Source: an uncultured Dialister sp.
GTDB lineage: Bacteria; Bacillota; Negativicutes; Veillonellales; Dialisteraceae
Assembly: GCA_900543165.1 (NCBI GenBank)
Contig: UQQQ01000043.1
Coordinates: 1 to 18,650 of the forward strand
Direction: 5' to 3'
DNA length: 18,650 bases
Shown here: positions 6,501-13,750 of the stretch, piece by piece
Numbering within the stretch: position 1 is the stretch's first letter
How the letters are laid out: every line of letters begins with the position of its first letter
The notes under the pieces: generated by a model
Told to the model about the DNA's origin: nothing
The model's input: only the letters and a program-made list of their open reading frames with translations
The model's database searches: none
Made by a program: the position numbers and the translations under genes

Positions 6501-6507
6501 CATCAAT

Positions 6508-7863
6508 TTACATCAATCCTCTCACAAGGATGCCGAAGATGAGTATCGGCAGCACGTACTTGAAGTACGGCTTCACCCAACGGGGCATCTTCACGCCGGT
6601 TCCCGTATTGACTTCTGCCATGTACTTATCGAAGCCCCAGCCATAGCGGGTGGTGCAGAAGAGGACGAAGAGGAGCGAGCCGCCGGGAAGGACAAGGCTC
6701 GAGACGAAGAAGTCTTCCGTATCGAGGATGCCGCGTGCGCCCAAGAGGTGGACGTCCTGCCAGACATTGAAGCCCAGGACGCAGGGGATGGAGCCGAAGA
6801 AAACGAGCGGGAGCAGGATGAGGACACTTTTTTTGCGGCTCCATCCGAAGTTGTCCATGCAGTTGCCGATGAGACTTTCAAAGACCGCCGTTACGGTTGA
6901 GAAGCTCGCAAAGGTCATGAACAGGAAGAAGAGTCCACCCCAGAGCTGTCCCATCGGCATATGGATGAAAATATTCGGCAGCGCCACGAAAATAAGGGAC
7001 GGTCCTTCCGCCGGAGCGACGCCGAAGGCAAAGCAGGCAGGGAAAATGATGAGGCCTGCCATGATGGCGACAAAGGTGTCGAGGATCGTGATGCGTACCG
7101 CTTCACCGGTGAGTGAATTGTCCTTGCTCATATAGCTGGCAAAGATCTCCATAGAGCCCTGTCCGACAGAGAGGGTGAAGAAGGCCTGAAACATCGCGGC
7201 GGAAGCCACATTGCCAAGGCCGGCGGCTGCCGCGCGGTCCCAGTCCGGGAGCAGGTAGAAACGAAGTCCTTCTTCTGCGCCGGGAAGGAGCAGGCTGTTT
7301 CCTGCCAGAATGACGATGAGGAAGAGAAGCCCGAGCATCATCACTTTCGTCACCTTTTCAAGGCTCTTGGCGACGCCGCCCGCGCAGACCGCAAAGCCGA
7401 TGAGGACATTGAGCCCCATGAAGCCTAAGAGTTCTGTAGGATTGGCCAGCATACTGCCGAAAACATCCGCGACCTCTTTCGTCGAAAGCCCCTGAAAGGA
7501 GCCGTCCAGAAAACGAACGAAATAGTCCACCATCCAGCCGGAGATCGTGGTGTAGTAGATCATGAGCACGAAGCTCCCTGCCAGTGCGATCCAGCCGTGA
7601 AGGTGCCACCATGTCCCCGGCGGCTCGAGCTTCATGAAGCCTTCCTTCACGCTCTTTCGGCTCGCGCGGCCGACGGCGAGCTCCATGGTGACGACGGGGA
7701 TCCCGAGGATCATCAGAAAGAGCAGGTAAAATAAAACAAAAACGGCCCCGCCGTACTCGCCCGTCACATACGGGAAACGCCAGACATTCCCGATGCCGAT
7801 GGCGCAGCCGGCGCTAACTAAAATAAATCCCAGACGGGACTTGAAACTATCTCTTGCTTCCAT
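6508..7863 (-). CDS. Sodium-dependent transporter of the NSS (SNF) family, copy 1
   Basis: A 451-residue Na+:amino-acid-type symporter with the LeuT fold. ATG 7863 is chosen because GGAGG lies 8 nt upstream; the in-frame ATG at 7878 overlaps that site. Residues 17-32 read SAGCAIGIGNVWRFPY, the unwound first helix that binds Na+ and substrate. Helix 6 contains FFTLSVGQG and helix 8 MTFASFSTVTAVFE, the second Na+ site. I count eleven hydrophobic segments, the short prokaryotic form without helix 12, as in Tyt1-like members. It probably imports an amino acid, but the substrate cannot be read from sequence. The next gene upstream encodes a close paralogue of identical length. The 5' side runs straight into repeats at 7880, so its promoter must lie in repeat DNA or transcription must come from the paralogue. 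Confidence 0.93.
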   Translation of the reverse strand: MEARDSFKSRLGFILVSAGCAIGIGNVWRFPYVTGEYGGAVFVLFYLLFLMILGIPVVTMELAVGRASRKSVKEGFMKLEPPGTWWHLHGWIALAGSFVLMIYYTTISGWMVDYFVRFLDGSFQGLSTKEVADVFGSMLANPTELLGFMGLNVLIGFAVCAGGVAKSLEKVTKVMMLGLLFLIVILAGNSLLLPGAEEGLRFYLLPDWDRAAAAGLGNVASAAMFQAFFTLSVGQGSMEIFASYMSKDNSLTGEAVRITILDTFVAIMAGLIIFPACFAFGVAPAEGPSLIFVALPNIFIHMPMGQLWGGLFFLFMTFASFSTVTAVFESLIGNCMDNFGWSRKKSVLILLPLVFFGSIPCVLGFNVWQDVHLLGARGILDTEDFFVSSLVLPGGSLLFVLFCTTRYGWGFDKYMAEVNTGTGVKMPRWVKPYFKYVLPILIFGILVRGLM

Positions 7864-7879
7864 TCTTCTTTCCTCCATT

Positions 7880-8104
7880 GGGTGACTGGTGACTGGTGAC
7901 TAGGGACTAGGGATTCTCCCGCATCGTCATCCCGAGCGCAAGCGAGGGATCTTTCTTACGCACCGAAAAACAGTAAGCGGGAGATGGCAGAAAAACGCAG
8001 CGTCAAAGCATCGTTTATAGAATGGCGCATACATACTGATTCCCGTACTGCAATAAAGATTTCTCGGCTTCGCTCGAAATGACGATACAGGGAGACCATG
8101 ATCT
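7880..8104. repeat. Repeat block between the two NSS genes
   Basis: GACTGGT/GACTAGG heptamers (7881-7912) begin 17 bp upstream of the start codon of NSS copy 1. They are followed by a 160-nt inverted-repeat element (7924-8084). No promoter-like hexamer pair with good spacing was recognised on the minus strand in this block. Confidence 0.75.
7924..8084 (-). repeat. REP-like inverted-repeat element, copy B
   Basis: Bounded by TCGTCATCCCGAGCGCAAG and TTCGCTCGAAATGACGA. Its interior (GCATACATACTGATTCCCG, about 8027-8045) is the complement of GGGAATCAGCATGTATGC in copy A, so it is the same element in the opposite orientation. Shorter derivatives keeping GCATCGTTTAT and the TTTCTCGCTTCGCTCG end lie at 13626-13701 and 15329-15404. 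Confidence 0.7.
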
Positions 8105-8105
8105 A

Positions 8106-8266
8106 AGGAAACGCTGATTAAATCGCAGAGTCAGATTTTACAAGAATTTTTATACATAGCTTCGTCATAACCTTTCTTAAATAGTTCGCTATTCGCGTCA
8201 GGTTATTCCTCGCTATGTATAAAAATTCAAGAGTAAAATCAGACAACGATTTAATCAGTGTTCCCT
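8106..8266. mobile_element. MITE-like 161-nt near-palindromic element
   Basis: The left end AGGAAACGCTGATTAAATCG (8106-8125) and right end CGATTTAATCAGTGTTCCCT (8247-8266) are complementary at 18 of 20 positions. Inside, TCAGATTTTAC pairs with GTAAAATCAG, AATTTTTATACATAGC (8145-8160) pairs perfectly with 8212-8227, and ATAACCT pairs with AGGTTAT. Nearly the whole element folds as one hairpin. It has no ORF and resembles a non-autonomous transposon (MITE). A diverged copy of one end is at 18555-18584. It lies 37 bp past the stop codon of NSS copy 2 and could also act as a terminator structure. Confidence 0.7.
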
Positions 8267-8302
8267 AAAAGAACTGCGAAGCCGCCACCGCCATTCCTAA
8301 TT

Positions 8303-9658
8303 TTATACCAAGCCTCGAATCAAAATGACGAGTATCAGCACAGGCAGTACATACTGAAAATACGGCTTGATCCAAAGCGGCATCTTGAGACCGCGGCCTG
8401 TATTCACTTCCGCGATGTACTTATCAAAGCCCCATCCCCACTTGGTCGTACAGAAGAGCAGGTAGATCAGAGAGCCTGCGGGGAGCAGGATATTGCTCAC
8501 GAGGAAATCTTCACTGTCCAAGACATCACGATTCCCCAGGAAATGCACGCCCGAAAGCACATTGTAGCCGAGAACGCAGGGGATGGAGAAGACGAAAATG
8601 ATCACCAGATTCAGCAGGACTGATTTCCTGCGGCTCCATCCGAAATTATCCATACTGCTTGCGATGAGATTCTCAAAAACTGCCGTGACCGTCGAGAAGC
8701 TCGCAAAGGTCATGAAGACAAAGAAGAGCGATCCCCAGAGCTGTCCCATGGACATGTGGCTGAAGATCTTCGGAAGGGTGATAAAAATGAGCGACGGCCC
8801 CTGATCCGGCTGCACATCATAGGCGAAGCACGCCGGGAAAATGATGAGTCCTGCCATGATGGCGACGAAGGTATCAAGCATCGCGATGCGCACCGCTTCT
8901 CCGCCCAGCGTAAAATCATCTGACATGTAGCTGCCGAAGATCTCGATCGCCGCAATACCAAGGGACAGCGTGAAGAAGGCCTGATTCATCGCGGCGGATG
9001 CCACATTGCCGATCCCGGCTTCTGCCGCACGTTCCCAGTCCGGAAACAGGTAGAAGGAGAGTCCCGGTCCGCCGCCTTCGAGGAATGCGCTATGCACGGC
9101 AAGCACAACGATGAGTGCAAGAAGGCAGAGCATCATGACCTTCGTGATGCGCTCCACACCGCTCTGGAGCCCCAGTCCGCAGACGAGGAATCCGCCAACG
9201 ACCGTCATCGCCATGAAAAAGCCCATCTCCCATGGACTCGCCAGCATCGCGCCGAAGACCTCGCCGACCCCTTCCGCTTTCGCAGAGGCGAAGGTGCCAT
9301 TGACGAATTTCCAGAAATAGGCAAGCATCCAGCCGGATACCGTCGTGTAGTACATCATGAGCAGGTAGCACCCCAGGACGCAGAACCATCCATGGATATG
9401 CCACTTCGAGCCCGGCTTCTCCAGCGCGGCGTAGCCCTTGACTGCACTTTTTCTACTCGCGCGGCCCACAGCCAGCTCCATCGTCATGACGGGAATGCCC
9501 ATCAGCACCAGAAAGAGCAGGTAAAAGAGGACGAATACCGCGCCGCCATATTCGCCCGTCACATATGGGAATTTCCATACATTCCCGATCCCGATCGCGC
9601 ACCCTGCACTGACCAGCAGGAAGCCCAGGCGGGATTTGAAACTGTCACGTTCATTCAT
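8303..9658 (-). CDS. Sodium-dependent transporter of the NSS (SNF) family, copy 2
   Basis: A 451-residue paralogue of the downstream NSS gene, the same length and alike from the first residues (RDSFKSRLGF, then SAGCAIGIGNVWKFPYVTGE). The first-helix motif, helix 6 (FFTLSLGIAAIEIFGSY) and helix 8 (MTFASFSTVTAVFENL) are all kept, so both copies should be working Na+ symporters. Differences cluster in the loop after helix 3 and in helices 4-5, and helix 6 changes from SVGQGSMEIF to SLGIAAIEIF, which may alter substrate choice. ATG 9658 is preceded by GGAGG at 8 nt; the TTG at 9673 overlaps the ribosome site. Tandem duplication followed by divergence is the simplest origin. Its promoter lies at the edge of a repeat block. 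Confidence 0.93.
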   Translation of the reverse strand: MNERDSFKSRLGFLLVSAGCAIGIGNVWKFPYVTGEYGGAVFVLFYLLFLVLMGIPVMTMELAVGRASRKSAVKGYAALEKPGSKWHIHGWFCVLGCYLLMMYYTTVSGWMLAYFWKFVNGTFASAKAEGVGEVFGAMLASPWEMGFFMAMTVVGGFLVCGLGLQSGVERITKVMMLCLLALIVVLAVHSAFLEGGGPGLSFYLFPDWERAAEAGIGNVASAAMNQAFFTLSLGIAAIEIFGSYMSDDFTLGGEAVRIAMLDTFVAIMAGLIIFPACFAYDVQPDQGPSLIFITLPKIFSHMSMGQLWGSLFFVFMTFASFSTVTAVFENLIASSMDNFGWSRRKSVLLNLVIIFVFSIPCVLGYNVLSGVHFLGNRDVLDSEDFLVSNILLPAGSLIYLLFCTTKWGWGFDKYIAEVNTGRGLKMPLWIKPYFQYVLPVLILVILIRGLV

Positions 9659-9690
9659 TGAAATATCCTCCAAAATGCATAATCTTATTT

Positions 9691-9719
9691 ATTTTACACG
9701 GAATGCAGGGAAGGTTCAA
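9691..9719 (-). promoter_or_regulatory. Promoter of NSS copy 2, -35 inside a repeat
   Basis: TTGAAC (9719-9714) and TAAAAT (9696-9691) are 17 bp apart on the minus strand, about 33 bp upstream of the start codon. TTGAAC is the last unit of the GGTTCAAGG array beginning at 9712. Confidence 0.5.
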
Positions 9720-10062
9720 GGGTTCTGGGTTCTGGGTTAGCCCACGAGCGGCTCCGTCCACTGATTATGAATGAAAGCTTTGCTCGAATGAGGAATTAGG
9801 AATGAAGGTGGCGGCTTCGCCGCGAGTATATATGAGGCGATGCCCGAAAGTGGTATTCAAGTCACTAGTCACAAGTCACTCGATATTCCTAACCCCTAAG
9901 GAAACGCTACGTATACGCGTTCTGGACTGACTCACAAATGTTTTCAAACCGCTACGTGGATTTATACTGCCCCCGCATCGCCCCCATTTATATTGCGGCG
10001 AAGCCGCCACCACAACCCTGAACCTTGAACCTTGAACCCTGAACCCTCATTTCCCATTTCTT
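9711..10062 (+). repeat. Repeat mosaic block (forward orientation)
   Basis: Order: GGTTCAAGGGTTCTGGG (9713-9737), a GCCCACGAGCGGCTCCG-type module to GCTTTGCTCG (9739-9786), AATGAGGAATTAGGAATGAA (9787-9806), compact hairpin GCGGCTTCGCCGC (about 9811-9823), GCGATGCCCGAAAGTGGTAT (9837-9856) and AGTCACT heptamers (9860-9881). An 11-nt AAGGAAACGCT match to the MITE end is at 9898-9908. The block closes with a reversed GCGGCGAAGCCGCCACCAC and CTTGAACC array (10016-10047). No gene. Confidence 0.8.
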
Positions 10063-10065
10063 CCT

Positions 10066-10094
10066 AATTAAAAAGCACCCTTTCGGGTGCTTTT
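10066..10094 (-). terminator. Rho-independent terminator after rsmG
   Basis: AAAAGCACCC (10071-10080) pairs with GGGTGCTTTT (10085-10094) around a 4-nt loop. On the minus strand the stem is followed by TAATT after a run of T. It starts directly after the rsmG stop codon at 10096. Confidence 0.9.
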
Positions 10095-10095
10095 C

Positions 10096-10806
10096 TTATT
10101 CTCCGATGATCGGCTTTTTTTCTGCGATGCCTACTTTCCTGGGGTAGGTCTTGGGACAGGGCGCGGTCTTTCTGATATAAAGAATCACGCGCTGATCGCC
10201 GGCGGGGAGGGTGAGCTCCTTCTTTTCTTCGAGCGTGCCATGGAGCTCGCGCAGGATACGGCCTGCCTGCTTCAGCTCCTCTTCGGCACCGGGGCCTTTC
10301 ATGGCGCAGAAGACGCCGCCGACCTTGACGAAGGGCATCGCCCACTCAGAAATCACGGGCATCGCCTTCACAGCTCTGGCGGTGACGACGTCGAAGGACT
10401 CACGGGTCTTTCTGCGGCGGCCGCCTTCTTCTGCGCGGATGTGGACGCACTTTACATTCTTGATCCCGAGCTCGCGGCAGGCATCCTCGATGAAGGTGAG
10501 CTTCTTCTGGATGGAGTCCACGAGCACCACGTACATATCAGGGCGCAGGATCGCGAGCGGCACGCCGGGAAATCCGGCGCCTGTCCCCAGGTCAAGTACG
10601 CGGCCATTCTGCGGAAAATAGACCGGGTCATAGACGGTCATGGAGTCATAAATGTTCTTAATGAGACTCTCTTCTCCGTCTTTGATGCCGGTGAGATTCA
10701 CTTTCTTGTTCATGGCCATCAGCATGGCATTGTACTCTGTCATTTTTCTCGCCGCGTCCTCATTCGCTGCGAGACCCAGAGTTTCCATCATTTCTGCAAC
10801 TGTCAT
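10096..10806 (-). CDS. rsmG: 16S rRNA (guanine-N7) methyltransferase RsmG
   Basis: RsmG (GidB) methylates N7 of G527 (E. coli numbering) in 16S rRNA using S-adenosylmethionine. The 236-residue protein shows VNLTG (36-40), the AdoMet-binding motif I VLDLGTGAGFPG (70-81), the acidic motif VDSIQKKLTFIEDAC, RAEE (124-127), FDVVTARAV, and the conserved C-terminal YPRKVG. All the expected parts are present and length is normal. ATG 10806 follows AAAGGG at about 8 nt. It is the third gene after mnmE and mnmG, the order common in Firmicutes, but a 520-bp repeat block separates it from mnmG. It ends at a terminator, so it is the last gene of that group. No clear promoter was found directly upstream. 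Confidence 0.97.
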   Translation of the reverse strand: MTVAEMMETLGLAANEDAARKMTEYNAMLMAMNKKVNLTGIKDGEESLIKNIYDSMTVYDPVYFPQNGRVLDLGTGAGFPGVPLAILRPDMYVVLVDSIQKKLTFIEDACRELGIKNVKCVHIRAEEGGRRRKTRESFDVVTARAVKAMPVISEWAMPFVKVGGVFCAMKGPGAEEELKQAGRILRELHGTLEEKKELTLPAGDQRVILYIRKTAPCPKTYPRKVGIAEKKPIIGE

Positions 10807-10849
10807 TTTGATTTCCCTTTCAAAATTACTTGAGAATGGTGATAAATTA

Positions 10850-11370
10850 TGGGTTCAGGATTGTGGGTTCAAGGTTCAAGGTTCAGGGTTCGGGGTTCGG
10901 AGTTAGCCCGTGGGGCGGAGCGTCCATTGACCCTGAATAAAAGCTTTGCTCGAATGAGAAATTAGGAATAAAGGTGGCGGCATCACTGCGAGTATGAATA
11001 GCCTTCCCCTCGAGGGGAAGGTGCCCCCGAAGGGGCGGATAGGGCACTGGCGGTATGAAAGAGAGTGGGGAAATACATTTCAAGTAGGCGATTTACGACA
11101 GTACCCTATCCACCGCTGGCGCGGTCCCCCTTCCCCATGCGGGGAAGGCTTAGACAGAGCGATGCTTCGCGTCGATTTTTATAAAAGGCGATGCCCGAAA
11201 GCAGTATTCAAGTCACCAGTCACTTTGCGCTCCTAATCCCTAGCCACTAACTACTCATCCTCGATTTCAAACTTCAGAGTTAACCATTTGGGCGGCTTCG
11301 CCGCCAATATATATTTTGCAGCGAAGCTTCCCCACAACCCAGAACCTCGCCAACCTGAACCTTGAACCTT
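10850..11370 (+). repeat. Repeat mosaic block between mnmG and rsmG
   Basis: Contains GGTTCAAGGTTCAGG-type units (10852-10903), the GCCCGTGGGGCGGAGCG to GCTTTGCTCG module (10903-10953), AATGAGAAATTAGGAATAAA, a decayed compact hairpin (10975-10990), a GC-rich inverted-repeat element (11000-11150), GCGATGCCCGAAAGCAGTAT (11188-11207), AGTCACC heptamers, and CCTAATCCCTAGCCAC. It closes with CCTGAACCTTGAACC (11354-11368), ending two bases before the mnmG stop codon. No gene. Confidence 0.8.
11000..11150. mobile_element. GC-rich inverted-repeat element (MITE-like)
   Basis: The left arm begins AGCCTTCCCCTCGAGGGGAA and runs to GGCGGATAGGGCACTG; the right arm, from about 11098, is its imperfect complement (CAGTACCCTATCCACC ... 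ATGCGGGGAAGGCT). Each arm contains smaller hairpins of its own. A related but shorter sequence occurs at about 18405-18465 (GAAGGGCGCGGCC, GGGATAG, CCCCGAAGGGGC). There is no ORF. The layout fits a small non-autonomous element. Confidence 0.6.
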
Positions 11371-13239
11371 TTATTTTCCCTTCATTCGCTTCACATAGAC
11401 CATCAGGACTGACATATCCGCCGGAGAGACACCGGAGATGCGGGAGGCCTGCCCCAGAGAGAGCGGACGGATCTGATCGAGCTTCTGGCGGGCTTCGATG
11501 GAAATGCCGTCCAAGTGGAGATAGTCGATGTTCTCTGGCATCTTTTCCTTTTCCATGCGCTCGGCCTTCTTGACGGCAGCTTCCTGACGGGCGATATAGC
11601 CCTCGTACTTCACCGTGATTTCCATTTCCTCGACGGCTTCCGGATCGAAGGCGGGGCAGCCGAGGACGTCGACCATGGTCCTGTAGGTCATCTCGGGACG
11701 TTTTAAGATCTTATCCGCGCCGATGCCTGTCGTGAGCGGAGCGGATCCGACGCTTGCAAGCGCTGCATTGACGGCCTCCTTGGGCGTGAAGCGCTTCGTC
11801 CGGATATAGGCCATCGCTTCTTCATAGGCCTCTTTGCGGGCAAGGAAATGCGCATAGCGCTCTTCTGTCACAAGGCCGATGTCATGGCCCTTCTCGGTGA
11901 GGCGAAGATCCGCATTGTCCTGACGGAGGATCAGGCGGTACTCGCTGCGGCTGGTCATCATGCGGTACGGTTCATTCGTCCCCTTCGTGACGAGGTCATC
12001 GATGAGCGCGCCGATGTAGGCTTCGTGGCGGGCGAGGATGAAGGGCTCTTTTCCCTTGATCTTGAGCGCCGCATTGATGCCGGCCATGAGCCCCTGTGCC
12101 GCAGCTTCTTCATAGCCGCTCGTGCCATTGGCCTGCCCTGCGGAGTAGAGGCCGGGGAGCTTCTTCACTTCCAGCGTCGGGTAGAGCTGGAGCGGGTCTA
12201 AGAGATCATACTCGATCGCATAGGCCGGACGCATGAGCTTCACATCCTCGAGCCCCAGGATGGTACGCAGGAAGGCATACTGCACGTCGATCGGCATGGA
12301 CGTCGACATGCCCTGGACGTACATTTCATTCGTGTCAAGGCCTTCCGGCTCGATGAAGAGCTGGTGCCGCTTCTTATCGGCAAAGCGGACGACCTTATCC
12401 TCGATGGACGGGCAGTAGCGCGCACCGATGCCATGGATCTTGCCCGCGTACTTCGGGGCGCGCATCAGGTTGTCACGGATGATCTGGTGCGTTTCTTCAT
12501 TGGTATAGGTGAGCCAGCAGTTCCGCTGATTTCTGTCCTCCCGTTCATTCATGAAAGAGAAGGCATGATTCATCGGATCGCCCTGCTCAAGCGCCATATG
12601 GTCCAGATGCAGGCTTCGGATATCGACGCGGCTCGGCGTACCTGTCTTGAAACGAAGAATCTTGAGCCCGTGCTTTTTCAGATTCTCTGACAGGCCGACC
12701 GAGGGGCGCATGCCATTCGGGCCGCCGGAATACATCGTCTCGCCGATGATGATCTCGCTGTCGAGGTACGTCCCGGTCGCCAGAATGACCGCCTTCGCGC
12801 GGTACTCTTCATGGAGCTCGGTCGTGATGCCGACGCATACCCCGTCTTCCACGAGGATGTCCATCACCTGCACCTGCTTCAGGTCAAGATTTTCTGTATT
12901 CTCCACCACCTTCTTCATATAGGTGTGGTACTTGTTCTTGTCCGACTGCGCGCGAAGCGCGTACACCGCCGGCCCCTTGCCGAGATTCAGCATGCGCATC
13001 TGGATGGCTGTCGCATCGGCCGCAATGCCCATCTCGCCGCCCAGCGCATCGATCTCTTTCACAAGGTGGCTCTTCCCCGGCCCGCCGATCGCCGGATTGC
13101 ATGGCATCATGGCGACGTTTTCCAGAGAAATCGTGGTGAGCAGCGTCTTCATCCCCATGCGCGCTGCCGCGAGCGCCGCCTCGCAGCCTGCATGGCCTGC
13201 GCCGACGACGATCACATCATACGTATCAATGAGATACAT
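11371..13239 (-). CDS. mnmG: tRNA uridine-5-carboxymethylaminomethyl modification enzyme MnmG (GidA)
   Basis: MnmG is the FAD-dependent partner of MnmE; together they place the carboxymethylaminomethyl group on U34 of tRNAs, using methylenetetrahydrofolate and glycine. The 622-residue length is normal. The FAD-binding GAGHAG is at residues 13-18, the conserved Cys47 sits in MMPCNPAIGGPGKSH, and GPAVYALRAQSDK, ILATGTYL, GARYCPSIEDK (second conserved cysteine) and YSAGQANGTSGYEEAAAQG follow. The C-terminal helical part that contacts MnmE ends ISGVSPADMSVLMVYVKR. ATG 13239 follows GAAGGA; the frame open to 13377 upstream is only promoter and repeat DNA. It has its own good promoter at 13304-13332. 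A GGTTCAAGG repeat array begins at once after the stop codon. Confidence 0.98.
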   Translation of the reverse strand: MYLIDTYDVIVVGAGHAGCEAALAAARMGMKTLLTTISLENVAMMPCNPAIGGPGKSHLVKEIDALGGEMGIAADATAIQMRMLNLGKGPAVYALRAQSDKNKYHTYMKKVVENTENLDLKQVQVMDILVEDGVCVGITTELHEEYRAKAVILATGTYLDSEIIIGETMYSGGPNGMRPSVGLSENLKKHGLKILRFKTGTPSRVDIRSLHLDHMALEQGDPMNHAFSFMNEREDRNQRNCWLTYTNEETHQIIRDNLMRAPKYAGKIHGIGARYCPSIEDKVVRFADKKRHQLFIEPEGLDTNEMYVQGMSTSMPIDVQYAFLRTILGLEDVKLMRPAYAIEYDLLDPLQLYPTLEVKKLPGLYSAGQANGTSGYEEAAAQGLMAGINAALKIKGKEPFILARHEAYIGALIDDLVTKGTNEPYRMMTSRSEYRLILRQDNADLRLTEKGHDIGLVTEERYAHFLARKEAYEEAMAYIRTKRFTPKEAVNAALASVGSAPLTTGIGADKILKRPEMTYRTMVDVLGCPAFDPEAVEEMEITVKYEGYIARQEAAVKKAERMEKEKMPENIDYLHLDGISIEARQKLDQIRPLSLGQASRISGVSPADMSVLMVYVKRMKGK

Positions 13240-13303
13240 GGTATCCTTCTTTCTTTGCTTCGCAAAAATTGGTTCTCTGCGCTTGATTATATTCCAAAGT
13301 CTT

Positions 13304-13332
13304 ATTATATAAAATTTTGACGTGTATTTCAA
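13304..13332 (-). promoter_or_regulatory. Promoter of mnmG
   Basis: TTGAAA (13332-13327) and a perfect TATAAT (13309-13304) are exactly 17 bp apart on the minus strand. A second TATAAT lies at 13291-13286 without a good -35. This indicates that mnmG does not depend only on read-through from mnmE. Confidence 0.75.
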
Positions 13333-13349
13333 AGAAAGAATAGAGGAAG

Positions 13350-13750
13350 GTTGGCGGGTTTGGGTTGGAGGGTTCAACAGGTTCTAAGGGTTCGGAAGGT
13401 TCAACAGGGTTGGTGCGGCACATAAAAATCAGAAGCGCCGCGGAGATTTGAAACTAGCGATTTTCTCGTATCGCAAACCTAATCCCTAGCCACTCATCCC
13501 TAATCCCTGCTTTCAAACTTCAGGATTCAGGGTGAACACAATGAGAAATGGTGGTGGCGGCTTTGCTGCGAAGTATATATGGGGCGATGCCCGAAAGTAG
13601 TATTCAATTCGCTAGTCACTTGAAGCACCTCATCCCTGCTTTCACACACGCATCGTTTATCGGTCTGCAAGAAAGATTTCTCGCTTCGCTCGAAATGACG
13701 ACACGGGGAGTCTGATGTCTCCTAGTCTCCCAGTCTCCAGTCACTAGTCA
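13350..13750 (+). repeat. Repeat mosaic block between mnmE and mnmG
   Basis: Contains GGTTCAACAGGTTCTAAG nonamers (13373-13406), a GCGGCAC/GCGCCGC hairpin (about 13415-13441), CCTAATCCCTAGCCACTC (about 13479-13496), GGTGGTGGCGGCTTTGC, GCGATGCCCGAAAGTAGTAT (13584-13603), and a 76-nt stretch (13626-13701) repeated identically at 15329-15404. Closing GTCTCCAGTCACTAGTCACT heptamers run to the TAG stop codon of mnmE, which itself looks like part of the AGTGACTAGTGACT array. No gene. Confidence 0.82.
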
